DNA from: a virus | Direction: 5' to 3' (one strand) | Virus record (IMG/VR): IMGVR_UViG_3300009002_000753 | Span: 1-40,518 of that record | Length of the DNA stretch: 40,518 bases | Shown here: positions 22,706 through 29,866 of the stretch, one piece after another | How positions within the stretch are numbered: the first letter of the stretch is position 1 | How the letters are laid out: each line of letters opens with the position of its first letter | Notes under the pieces: model-generated | Told to the model about the DNA's origin: nothing | What the model saw: the letters and a program-made list of their open reading frames with translations, nothing else | Database searches by the model: none | Translations under genes and position numbers: made by a program

Positions 22706-23484
22706 TATACTTCTCTTTGATCTTCAAACGCAATAATATGCGGTCTCCAGGTTAATCTATATCCATTATCTCTAACCCAATCAAACATGACTGGATAAGA
22801 CTTTTGTAATGCTGCTCGAGTATCCCCAGCAGGCATAAACCATACTTTATCCTTAGGTGCATCCAATTGCTCTATACAGTCCATAATCTCTTCTAATGCT
22901 CCTTCGTCTTTCCCGTCCCATACAGGCTTTAAATGGTAGTCTGAATGGTATGCAATACTTTCTTTTATAGCAGGGTAATTAAGTCTAAACTTATTATGCT
23001 GCTTTATCATTTTCTCATCTGTAATCTTTCCTTCAGGAGTTTCGACACCGAGTACAGGTACCGAATTGCTGAACTTCGGACTGATTGAAAGTAGATTAAT
23101 AGGATAATCAGTAGGTAGAAAATGGCTACCTTCATTCTCCATAGTAATGAAGATATTTCTTTCATTTGCTAAATGTGTTAATTCGTTTACTAGTTTCTTA
23201 TGCATAGAAGGACTTCCTCCTGTTAACATCATTTCTGATATATGAGGATTATCGTCATATGCTTTTATAATATCATTAAATGAGTATTTTCCTTTTTCTG
23301 GATGTATAGAAGTATACCAGCTATCACACCATCCACCTTCTCCGAAATAACACCTATGAGTACAGCCAGTAGTCCTAATAACCACTGTAGGATAACCTGC
23401 TCTGGATCCTTCTGATTGTACTGCCGTGTATATTTCAACGATCGGTAAGTTTTTATCGTAATCTTCTATTCTACCTAGGCTCAT
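22705..23484 (-). CDS. queE: 7-carboxy-7-deazaguanine synthase, radical SAM
   Basis: Start at ATG 23484 ([20 protein letters not shown]) gives the usual N-terminus with a 14-bp overlap with queD; an earlier ATG at 23520 is possible. The cluster-binding region is [20 protein letters not shown], i.e. Cx3C followed by seven residues and C, where standard radical-SAM enzymes have Cx3Cx2C. The SAM-binding GGSPSMH and the substrate-binding WCDS..TS are present. It contracts carboxytetrahydropterin to 7-carboxy-7-deazaguanine (CDG). The length of 259 residues fits phage homologues. Confidence 0.92.
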   Translation of the reverse strand: MSLGRIEDYDKNLPIVEIYTAVQSEGSRAGYPTVVIRTTGCTHRCYFGEGGWCDSWYTSIHPEKGKYSFNDIIKAYDDNPHISEMMLTGGSPSMHKKLVNELTHLANERNIFITMENEGSHFLPTDYPINLLSISPKFSNSVPVLGVETPEGKITDEKMIKQHNKFRLNYPAIKESIAYHSDYHLKPVWDGKDEGALEEIMDCIEQLDAPKDKVWFMPAGDTRAALQKSYPVMFDWVRDNGYRLTWRPHIIAFEDQREV

Positions 23485-23941
23485 ATAATGCTGTGTTTTT
23501 ACCGTGTTCTCTAAATTCAACTTTAGCTAGCTTTACCCTGCCGTCTGTCTCTTCTAACAAAAATGGATTAATTTTATTGTAGAGGTACTCTGCAAATTTC
23601 TCTGCTCCTACTGCTTCAATTACTCTTAGCTGAATAGTGCCGTTTCTATCTAATTTTTTGAAGTACCCGGCAAGTTGAGGATCATCTTCCGCAATTATAA
23701 CCGTATGATCAAACATATAGTCCATCCATGCTTTAGGAGACATTCCGTCTATCGTAGCTTTAGCTCTTTTCATGCCTCCAAAGTCCCATACCCAGTTCCT
23801 ATCATCTAATTCTCCTTCAAACCATAGTTTAAAAGATACTCCGTACCCATGTAAGAATCTACAGTGAGTAGTTTCTGCTTTCCATTGTCTAAAACAAGTA
23901 CTAAACCCGTCAAAGACTTTTGTTGATTGAAATTTTCCCAT
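23471..23941 (-). CDS. queD: 6-carboxytetrahydropterin synthase-like (QueD)
   Basis: A 156-residue PTPS-fold protein with GFSTCFRQWKAETTHCRFLH, GELDDRNWVWDFGGMKRAK and FDHTVIIAEDDP (His79, catalytic). It has Cys27 at the position of the catalytic Cys. The canonical zinc triad AAH...HGH is altered: the HGH pair reads HGY and AAH reads TCF. The motif FDGFSTCFRQWKA is typical of a phage branch of this family as I remember it. It converts dihydroneopterin triphosphate to 6-carboxy-tetrahydropterin. It leads the queD-queE-ferredoxin block with short overlaps. Confidence 0.9.
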   Translation of the reverse strand: MGKFQSTKVFDGFSTCFRQWKAETTHCRFLHGYGVSFKLWFEGELDDRNWVWDFGGMKRAKATIDGMSPKAWMDYMFDHTVIIAEDDPQLAGYFKKLDRNGTIQLRVIEAVGAEKFAEYLYNKINPFLLEETDGRVKLAKVEFREHGKNTALYEPR

Positions 23942-23951
23942 AACTTATTTT

Positions 23952-24191
23952 TTAAACTAATTCTTCTATAATTCCTATTCCTTCACTTAATATAAGTAAA
24001 CCTACTGCTAAATCTAAACTATAGCATAATGCAGCATAACCTAAAATACGGATAGCTGATTTAATAAATGAAATTGTTTGGTGTAATTTTGGATCTGGTA
24101 CTTTCTGACCATTGATCTCAAGAGAGGCATTATTCTCTCTTTCTTCTCTATTATAGAGTTCTTGCATAACCTTTTTTTCTAATTTTTTCAT
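23952..24191 (-). CDS. Small protein with hydrophobic C-terminal half (79 aa)
   Basis: A 79-residue protein. The first 35 residues are charged (MKKLEKKVMQELYNREEREN); residues about 42-75 are hydrophobic (SFIKSAIRILGYAALCYSL and LDLAVGLLILSEGIGII), probably one or two membrane helices. It is the first gene of the queD-queE block, 11 bp before queD, behind a promoter-like motif at 24229-24246. An internal AAGGTTATG at residue 9 offers an alternative start. Function is unknown. Confidence 0.6.
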   Translation of the reverse strand: MKKLEKKVMQELYNREERENNASLEINGQKVPDPKLHQTISFIKSAIRILGYAALCYSLDLAVGLLILSEGIGIIEELV

Positions 24192-24204
24192 AAGTGTTTT
24201 TAAA

Positions 24205-24246
24205 GTGGTACTACGACACTATAGTCATATATATATAATATAAGAA
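24205..24246 (-). promoter_or_regulatory. Promoter-like region of the queD-queE block
   Basis: Minus strand TTCTTATATTATATATATAT followed by GTGTCGTAGTACCAC. The first part is the recurrent motif, and the GTCGTAG.ACC box recurs before folE. It marks the start of the queD-queE-ferredoxin transcript. Confidence 0.5.
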
Positions 24247-24267
24247 CTTTTTATTTCATAAGCAACT

Positions 24268-25563
24268 CTATAATGGTAAAGTTGAACCTGTAATTACTAC
24301 TTTCCAGTTATTTCCGTCATAGAAAGCTAATGTACTTCCAGTTACTGCTAATGATCCGGTATTTACATTAGTCGGTAAAGTTGCACTAGGAGTTAAATTA
24401 AGTAATGCTGAAGAGCTTACTACTGTCTCTAATGAATCTATTCTGCTTGATTCTATAGCAAAGGAACCTGTTATACTATTAATATTAGCATATCTAGCAT
24501 CATAAGGAGTAAAGCCATATCTAGGATCACAGATACTAAATAACTGCACACTACTACTTATAATAATTTTTCCCTGTTTAGTTAAATACGTATTAGCTGC
24601 TGAGGATGAAAAATTTGTTAATTCAACATCTGAGGTATAATCAGTCAATAAGCCGTCTACTGTACTTTGTATTGAACTAGTAAAGGTTTCTATACTTGTT
24701 AACCTTTCACCATGTAAATACCTCTGTAGTTCATGGTCTTGAAGAATAATATTGGCAGAACCCGTATAATTATTTAATGCAGTAATATCAGATTGCAAGG
24801 AAGAGCTTAAGACTGCAAAAGAACTACTTAATACATAATCTGTCTGTAATGATGCGCTTAATTCTGTAAAAGAACCACTATTAGCATATCTAGCATCATA
24901 AGGAGTAAAACCGTATCTAGGATCACATACCTCAAATAACTGTGCACTACTACTAAGAATAATTTTTCCTGCTTTAGACAAGTAGGTATTAGCTGCTGAA
25001 GATGATAAATTTGTTAATTGTATATCAGATGCATATTCAGAGTCTAAGGAAGCAATTTGGCTAGCTAAAGAAGCTGAGGTAATTGAAAAAGCACCGGATA
25101 TTGCATTCTTATGTGCTAAAGAACTAGTTGATGCATTAAGAGCTTCTACTGCTGTTGTTAATTGAGCATCGGTTGCAAATGTAGCATCTAACGAAGCACT
25201 AAAGTCTAAAAGTTGAGCGGTTTCTAAAGAAAGAGATTGTGATACTATATCGAGCTGTTCATCTGTAGCGTATGTAGCATCTAAAGAACTAGAAAAGTTT
25301 TCTAAGCTAGTTACTCTAGAAGATACTGCAGTTACATCAACGTCTGTTGCATATATATCATCTATTGAAGAACTAAAAGAATTTAACCTGCTTAATGAAG
25401 CAGATACATTGGTATGACCAATGATATTTAAAGACCCACTTATTGTTAAGTCTCCCATTGATCCGGAAATTACATTTCCTTTACCGTCTTGTAAGATTGC
25501 ACCGTCTACCTGTACAAGTCGTTGGTAGGTTTGATTTATTCTCGTGTCCTTGAAATTCGCCAT
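24268..25563 (-). CDS. Tail-fibre/adhesin-like repetitive protein
   Basis: A 431-residue protein of low-complexity helical and beta repeats rich in S, L, A and D. A 45-residue unit around SSAANTYL...CDPRYGFTPYDARYAN occurs twice. The C-terminus ends GSTLAFYDGNNWKVVITGST, the strand-rich cap of many phage tail-fibre proteins. The SSLDATYATD-type heptad repeats suggest a trimeric coiled coil. It probably binds the host surface. It starts after the carbamoyltransferase and a 38-codon gene, and the queD-queE block follows. Confidence 0.78.
   Translation of the reverse strand: MANFKDTRINQTYQRLVQVDGAILQDGKGNVISGSMGDLTISGSLNIIGHTNVSASLSRLNSFSSSIDDIYATDVDVTAVSSRVTSLENFSSSLDATYATDEQLDIVSQSLSLETAQLLDFSASLDATFATDAQLTTAVEALNASTSSLAHKNAISGAFSITSASLASQIASLDSEYASDIQLTNLSSSAANTYLSKAGKIILSSSAQLFEVCDPRYGFTPYDARYANSGSFTELSASLQTDYVLSSSFAVLSSSLQSDITALNNYTGSANIILQDHELQRYLHGERLTSIETFTSSIQSTVDGLLTDYTSDVELTNFSSSAANTYLTKQGKIIISSSVQLFSICDPRYGFTPYDARYANINSITGSFAIESSRIDSLETVVSSSALLNLTPSATLPTNVNTGSLAVTGSTLAFYDGNNWKVVITGSTLPL
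24487..24623 (-). repeat. Direct repeat copy 2 inside the tail-fibre gene
   Basis: A 137-bp unit encoding SSAANTYLTKQGKIIISSS through DPRYGFTPYDARYAN. It is a diverged copy of 24883-25019, differing mostly at synonymous or conservative positions. Tandem duplication within a fibre shaft is common and can recombine. Confidence 0.8.
24883..25019 (-). repeat. Direct repeat copy 1 inside the tail-fibre gene
   Basis: A 137-bp unit encoding SSAANTYLSKAGKIILSSS through DPRYGFTPYDARYAN, closer to the N-terminus of the protein than its partner at 24487-24623. The two copies have the same length. Confidence 0.8.
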
Positions 25564-25589
25564 AGTAAGAGTATATTATATAAATAGTA

Positions 25590-25706
25590 CTAGAAATTCT
25601 TATAACTAAACGGATCCCTTTTTTTCAACTCCTTAATTTTCTTATTGTAGAGTTTATTCTTTTTATAGGTAGTATACCAGTTCTTTATGTAGTTGAATAT
25701 TTTCAT
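25590..25706 (-). CDS. Small basic protein (38 aa)
   Basis: A 38-codon frame, MKIFNYIKNWYTTYKKNKLY followed by KRDPFSYKNF. A Lys-rich helix ending RDPF.Y is seen in many tiny marine phage proteins beside structural genes, as I recall. Its ATG overlaps the carbamoyltransferase stop (ATGA). Function is unknown. Confidence 0.6.
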   Translation of the reverse strand: MKIFNYIKNWYTTYKKNKLYNKKIKELKKRDPFSYKNF

Positions 25707-27361
25707 TTTTTTAATACTAAATAATTTCCTAATACCAAGTAATCTATATCACTGTTGAGAAATCTTTTGATTGCTTGGTTAGGTGTTCTTGTTATTGTTT
25801 CGTCTTTTAAGTTAAAAGAGGTATTCAGTAGAACTCCATGTCCTGATAGTCTCTTAAAAGCATCTAACAATAAATAGTACCTTTCATTTTGTTTCTTACT
25901 AACAGACTGTACTCTTGCTGTACCATCTATATGAGTAGCTGATGGAAATTTATTTAAAGAGCCATTCTTTACCTTTACTACCTGGTTCATATACGGTATT
26001 TTGTCTTTAGTAAGAAAGTATTTAGTTGTATCTTCTTCAATGACAGAAGGAGCGAAAGGTCTAAAACCTTCTCTTTTTTTAATTACTAAATTTAACTTTT
26101 CACGCATTTTAGGGTTATAAGGTGAAGCTAAAATACTCCTATTACCTAATGCTCTAGCGCCAAATTCCATTCTATCTTGGAACCATGCTACTATCTTATC
26201 TGAGTACAGTAATTTAGCAACTCTATTCATTAGTTTTTCTTCAGCAAATTCTATAAAATCTACTTTGTCTGAATTAGCTAAAATCTGGTCTAGATATTCC
26301 TCTTTTGTGTAACTATTACCTAAGTAAGGAGAAACATTATCTTTAATCGGGCCTCTGTAATTATTTAAACATGCTCCTATTGCAGAACCAGCATCAGAAG
26401 GGGCAAATGGTATGTGTATATTATTATAGTGTTTATATGCTTTGTAATTAGCAACACCGTTATAAGCACATCCTCCTCCTAAACATAAATTATCGCTTTT
26501 ACCTATCAGTTTCATTTTATGTACAAACTCTAAGAAAAAATATTCATACACTGCTTGAATTGAAGCTGCTAAGTCCTTATGATCTTGAGTAACCTCTTCT
26601 TCTGGAAGTCTAGGTGATAGGTTTAAAAGTTTTGCAAGCTTAGAATTAAACATTATCTTATCTGTATATTCCCAAGTGTAAAACTTCTGGTTTACTTTAA
26701 AACCTGTTAACTCTATCGTGCTTTTAAGTAAATCAAAATATTTTCCAGGGTTACCATAAGGTGCTAATCCCATCACTTTATATTCCCCTTCATTAGGTTT
26801 AAACCCAAGAAATGCAGTCATAGTTGAATAAAACATACCTAGTGAATTTGGAAACTTATAAGAATGTTTTAATTTTAGTTCTTTTCCTTCACCTTTCCAG
26901 AAAGATACTGTTTGCCATTCTCCTACTCCGTCTACTACTAGTATATCTGCTGATTTATATGGGGAAGTAAAGAACGAAAAAGCAGCATGAGATTCATGAT
27001 GAGGGGTATAGCTAATTTTACCCTTATACCCTAAATCAAAAAGTAACCTTTTAGGTTTATTTTTTGCGAACTCTTTTCTAAATCTTTTCTTAGTAAAAAA
27101 GGTACGTAATGGGTGTTTGCTAAATATCTTCTCTACCCTATCTCTTTTTAAAGCAGGATCTTCGTACCAGCATACTTCAGAAATATCATCTATACTAGTA
27201 TTAGTGCTTTCTAAACAGTATTTAATAGCGTTTAAAGGAAACGAACTATCGTGCTTTAATTCAGTAAATCTTTCTTCTTCTGCTGCTGCTATTACTTTAC
27301 CATTTTCAACTATACAAGCTGCAGAATCATGGTAAAATGCTGATATACCTAATTGTATCAT
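25703..27361 (-). CDS. Carbamoyltransferase (NodU/CmcH/TobZ family)
   Basis: A 552-residue protein with both halves of the family. The N-terminal ASKHA-like domain has GISAFYHDSAACIV, HHESHAAFSFFTSP and DGVGEW. The C-terminal half has DRMEFGARALGNRSILASP and LLNTSFNLKDETI. It transfers a carbamoyl group from carbamoyl phosphate to a hydroxyl group through a carbamoyl-AMP step. It is near full length. Similar genes occur in T4-like cyanophages. Cotranscribed with a sulfotransferase upstream (4-bp overlap). The acceptor might be a glycan, an LPS sugar or DNA; none is proven. Confidence 0.92.
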   Translation of the reverse strand: MIQLGISAFYHDSAACIVENGKVIAAAEEERFTELKHDSSFPLNAIKYCLESTNTSIDDISEVCWYEDPALKRDRVEKIFSKHPLRTFFTKKRFRKEFAKNKPKRLLFDLGYKGKISYTPHHESHAAFSFFTSPYKSADILVVDGVGEWQTVSFWKGEGKELKLKHSYKFPNSLGMFYSTMTAFLGFKPNEGEYKVMGLAPYGNPGKYFDLLKSTIELTGFKVNQKFYTWEYTDKIMFNSKLAKLLNLSPRLPEEEVTQDHKDLAASIQAVYEYFFLEFVHKMKLIGKSDNLCLGGGCAYNGVANYKAYKHYNNIHIPFAPSDAGSAIGACLNNYRGPIKDNVSPYLGNSYTKEEYLDQILANSDKVDFIEFAEEKLMNRVAKLLYSDKIVAWFQDRMEFGARALGNRSILASPYNPKMREKLNLVIKKREGFRPFAPSVIEEDTTKYFLTKDKIPYMNQVVKVKNGSLNKFPSATHIDGTARVQSVSKKQNERYYLLLDAFKRLSGHGVLLNTSFNLKDETITRTPNQAIKRFLNSDIDYLVLGNYLVLKK

Positions 27362-28005
27362 ATTATGCTTCTATTGTTTGTGTCTTTTCTCAATCTATTA
27401 TTAGGATTAGTACGTTCTACGTAAAGTTTCTCATTAAATCCATTTATATCTCTTATTTCGCCAAGTTGTTTTAATCTTATTGAACTATAAGAACTGAACA
27501 CATCTTCATACCAAGTAATATCAGTATTTAAATCTAACGATAAAAGTTCTATTTTAGTTTTTTCATTAACGTAAAAATTTATTTTAGCATCGATTTCTTC
27601 TTGAGAAACTTTATAATCAGAACTATACTGTGTCTGAAAATCATTCTTTCCGGATAGTTTAGATCTTTTTTGTGCTATAGCATAGCTCATTGCTTGTGCA
27701 TTTACATCTCTTCTGCTTAAAATTATAACGTGTTTAAACTGCTTTGCAAAATTAAGAAAATAGCTATAAGCATCAGTTGTCTCAGGGTATTGGTGAGTCA
27801 TACATTTTACTACCAACTTATCGTCTTTTCCTATATTATCAAAATCTATATCTGAGTAATCTAAGTGAGGAGGAGATAGGAATAGAGGATGCTTAAAAAT
27901 AGGATTTAAAGGTTCATGTACTCCTCTATACCCTATACATCTAGCTAAGGTAGTCAATAATGCTGTTGATCCTGATCTTGGATTTGTAATTATAAGTATA
28001 CTCAT
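27358..28005 (-). CDS. Sulfotransferase-family protein
   Basis: A 215-residue P-loop protein opening MSILIITNPRSGSTALLTTL, where NPRSGST is the PAPS 5'-phosphosulfate-binding loop. A region near 90-105 (HVIILSRRDVNAQAMSYAI) holds the Arg/Ser that bind the 3'-phosphate. It would transfer sulfate from PAPS. It overlaps the carbamoyltransferase by 4 bp; joint action on one sugar or metabolite is plausible. The upstream neighbour is tRNA-Ala, which is 16 bp away. Confidence 0.82.
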   Translation of the reverse strand: MSILIITNPRSGSTALLTTLARCIGYRGVHEPLNPIFKHPLFLSPPHLDYSDIDFDNIGKDDKLVVKCMTHQYPETTDAYSYFLNFAKQFKHVIILSRRDVNAQAMSYAIAQKRSKLSGKNDFQTQYSSDYKVSQEEIDAKINFYVNEKTKIELLSLDLNTDITWYEDVFSSYSSIRLKQLGEIRDINGFNEKLYVERTNPNNRLRKDTNNRSII

Positions 28006-28021
28006 ACCTTATTATATATTG

Positions 28022-28095
28022 TGGAGAATATCGGAGTCGAACCGATGACCTCCTGCGTGCAAGGCAGGCGCTCTAGCCAGCTGAGCTAATCCCCC
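28022..28095 (-). tRNA. tRNA-Ala (anticodon TGC)
   Basis: A complete cloverleaf on the minus strand. The acceptor stem GGGGGAT pairs with ATTCTCC (two G-U pairs), the D-arm is GCTCAGCTGGCTAGAGC, and the anticodon stem CCTGC/GCAGG encloses CTTGCAC with anticodon TGC. The T-arm ATCGG-TTCGACT-CCGAT is perfect. The 3' CCA is not encoded (the discriminator A is followed by CAA), so host nucleotidyltransferase must add it. The gene reads between queC and the sulfotransferase, overlapping neither. Confidence 0.95.
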
Positions 28096-28101
28096 TACCT
28101 G

Positions 28102-28248
28102 CTAAATAGTGCGGTTTCTTCTTACTCCGTCCCACTTAGCTTTCCTAGAATTACCCAGCATAGCGTATCTACTTATTCTCTGATTGACATTTGATCTTTC
28201 AGAATTTAACTGGGTATTCCCGTTAGTTGATTGGTCTCGATTATGCAT
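28102..28248 (-). CDS. Small basic protein (48 aa)
   Basis: A 48-codon frame, MHNRDQSTNGNTQLNSERSN and ending NRTI, rich in Arg, Asn, Lys and Ser. Its ATG overlaps the queC stop region, and the stop lies 6 bp before the tRNA. The basic composition and tight overlap favour a real gene, but no homologue family is recognised. Confidence 0.4.
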   Translation of the reverse strand: MHNRDQSTNGNTQLNSERSNVNQRISRYAMLGNSRKAKWDGVRRNRTI

Positions 28249-29059
28249 ATTCTGCTAGTAATTTTGCTACATGTGTTTTCGCAACTTCATAATCAACTGG
28301 TCCAGTTTCGTCTTCATATTGAACGGGATCATTAACACCCAAATCAATGAATGCTTCAATACGTTCAACTGATGAAGCGCTTTTGTAGTCAGAGTTTCCA
28401 CTTGGATATGGTTTGTACGAGGTATTCGTTCTTTTGTATACTTCGTTAAAATCCAATTCCAATTCTTTAATGAGTTTCTGTCCATCTTTTAAGATTCCTA
28501 GTTTATCTGTATCTAAATAAGGAGTAAAATACCCTACTTTCTCAGCTTCCCAATTACCTAATCTAAAGGCATTATCGTCAGCATCTCTAAACTCTTGTCT
28601 ACAGTCAGGATAGATTGCATGATCACCAGCATGAATTCCTAATGCGATATCTGTATCGTTACCATTAGATGTAGCTGCTGATAATGCTACTGCTTGTACT
28701 AAAGAAGCAAATATCTTGTTCCTATTAGGTACTACTGTAGCTTTCATGTTATCTTCTTCATAATGACCTTCCGGTACATCTTCTCCTCCTTCAGTTAGTG
28801 CTGAATTTAGTAAGTTAACTAAACCGTCTAGTTTAATAACTTGATAGTTAATCTTGCAACCTCCGAAACATTCGTTATCAGAAGGGCAAGTCTCATTAAT
28901 ATAATTTACTAATGATTGTGCTCTTTCTAGCTCAACTCTATGCTTCTGACCGTAATCAAAAGATATAGCAGTTACTTGATCGTACTCTTTTAAACATCTG
29001 AGTAATAATGTAGAGGAGTCCATCCCTCCGCTTAGACTTACAACAACATTTTTTGCCAT
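28241..29059 (-). CDS. queC: 7-cyano-7-deazaguanine synthase (QueC), zinc-less variant
   Basis: A 272-residue N-type ATP pyrophosphatase with VVSLSGGMDSSTLL (P-loop at residues 9-16), ISFDYGQKH, VPNRNKIFASL, LGIHAGDHAIYPDCR and YFTPYLDTDK, all in QueC order. It converts CDG and ammonia to preQ0 using ATP. Cellular QueC binds zinc with four cysteines near the C-terminus (S-C-Y... and C-G-x-C-x-x-C-x-E-R). Here these positions read TSYKP and DYKSASSVER, so all four cysteines are lost. A separate C58-x5-C64-x3-C68 set occurs in an N-terminal insertion. The start and length are otherwise normal. Confidence 0.93.
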   Translation of the reverse strand: MAKNVVVSLSGGMDSSTLLLRCLKEYDQVTAISFDYGQKHRVELERAQSLVNYINETCPSDNECFGGCKINYQVIKLDGLVNLLNSALTEGGEDVPEGHYEEDNMKATVVPNRNKIFASLVQAVALSAATSNGNDTDIALGIHAGDHAIYPDCRQEFRDADDNAFRLGNWEAEKVGYFTPYLDTDKLGILKDGQKLIKELELDFNEVYKRTNTSYKPYPSGNSDYKSASSVERIEAFIDLGVNDPVQYEDETGPVDYEVAKTHVAKLLAEYA

Positions 29060-29108
29060 CTTAATTATATTTAAAAATTGCCAGGTATTAAAAACGTATA
29101 GGCGAACG

Positions 29109-29411
29109 TTATTCTAATATAGAAGATAAGGAATTTCCTATTGTCTTCCAACGGTCTGCATATTCTTTTAATGAATATACTTTTTTATTAGGGTCTCCAT
29201 TAAGTAATTCTCTTGCAACTGTTTTCAGTGCTGCTCCAAAATTACCTGGGTAAGAGACTGTCTTAATGTAAGGAGTATCGTTGTCTCCTTTAATAACTCT
29301 TTCATAAACTGTAAATCCACCACTAGCAGATTTAGAGATGAAAAATGGTTCCATAACAGGATCTTTTACGATCGTATCTGTAGAGGGTATTGAATCTGGT
29401 TTTCGTAACAT
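29109..29411 (-). CDS. Hypothetical phage protein (100 aa)
   Basis: A 100-residue protein whose core EPFFISKSASGGFTVYERVIKG and Y.KT..YP..F..ALK.VA.E.L pattern is common among uncharacterised tailed-phage proteins. It forms a beta hairpin plus helices and has no catalytic motif. It follows the thioredoxin gene 1-2 bp away. Confidence 0.7.
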   Translation of the reverse strand: MLRKPDSIPSTDTIVKDPVMEPFFISKSASGGFTVYERVIKGDNDTPYIKTVSYPGNFGAALKTVARELLNGDPNKKVYSLKEYADRWKTIGNSLSSILE

Positions 29412-29412
29412 A

Positions 29413-29676
29413 TTAAAATAAAATTAATTCTTTAAGGTTTTGTGAAGTCTGAAGTCCTACATGTTTCGATGTATCTCCGTTTTCTTGAATAATGACTGTA
29501 GTAGGTACAGATCTAACTTGATACTCAGCTGCTAAGCCTTTTGTATCACTATCAATATCTACTTCAATGTATTCTACTCCGTCTGTGATTTCTTCTTTGA
29601 CCTTGTTCCATACCGGAGCGTAAGATCTACATGGTCCGCACCATGAAGCACTAAACTTAATTGCTTTTTTTGCCAT
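29413..29676 (-). CDS. Thioredoxin/glutaredoxin-like protein
   Basis: Start at ATG 29676 gives the usual opening MAKKAIKFSASWCGPCRSYA; longer in-frame starts are rejected. The 87-residue protein has the active site WCGPC (Cys13, Cys16) and the cis-proline RSVPTTVI. It is shorter than E. coli thioredoxin (about 108), lacking the first strand and helix. It can reduce the class I ribonucleotide reductase NrdA encoded 0.7 kb upstream. The gene overlaps the small basic gene upstream by 20 bp. Confidence 0.92.
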   Translation of the reverse strand: MAKKAIKFSASWCGPCRSYAPVWNKVKEEITDGVEYIEVDIDSDTKGLAAEYQVRSVPTTVIIQENGDTSKHVGLQTSQNLKELILF

Positions 29677-29815
29677 ATCTATTTTTCTTTTTGTAATGAT
29701 CTGCTTTAGAAAATTTAGAAGTACGTTTACCTTCTTGTACAGGAGCACCTTTCTTAAAGGTTACTAACCATTCTTTTAATTGTGTAATTCTTTGCTTTGC
29801 GCTGTTTTTTGACAT
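29657..29815 (-). CDS. Small basic protein (52 aa)
   Basis: A 52-codon frame, MSKNSAKQRITQLKEWLVTF then KKGAPVQEGKRTSKFSKADH and a Lys-rich C-terminus. It is strongly basic. It overlaps the thioredoxin start by 20 bp. A TCTTATAATAAAACAAAT promoter-like stretch lies about 12 bp upstream. It may be a nucleic-acid-binding or regulatory peptide. Confidence 0.55.
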   Translation of the reverse strand: MSKNSAKQRITQLKEWLVTFKKGAPVQEGKRTSKFSKADHYKKKNRYGKKSN

Positions 29816-29866
29816 ATAACTATTTGTTTTATTATAAGATACGAAAATCCTTTCGTAAAACCAACT

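Noticed and set aside
28096-28240. A second tRNA next to tRNA-Ala
   Set aside because: No cloverleaf with a TTCRANNC T-loop could be formed in this stretch; it is better explained by a small overlapping gene.
29677-29748. N-terminal extension of the thioredoxin
   Set aside because: The extra 24 residues overlap another gene in a different frame; the ATG at 29676 matches the normal thioredoxin start.
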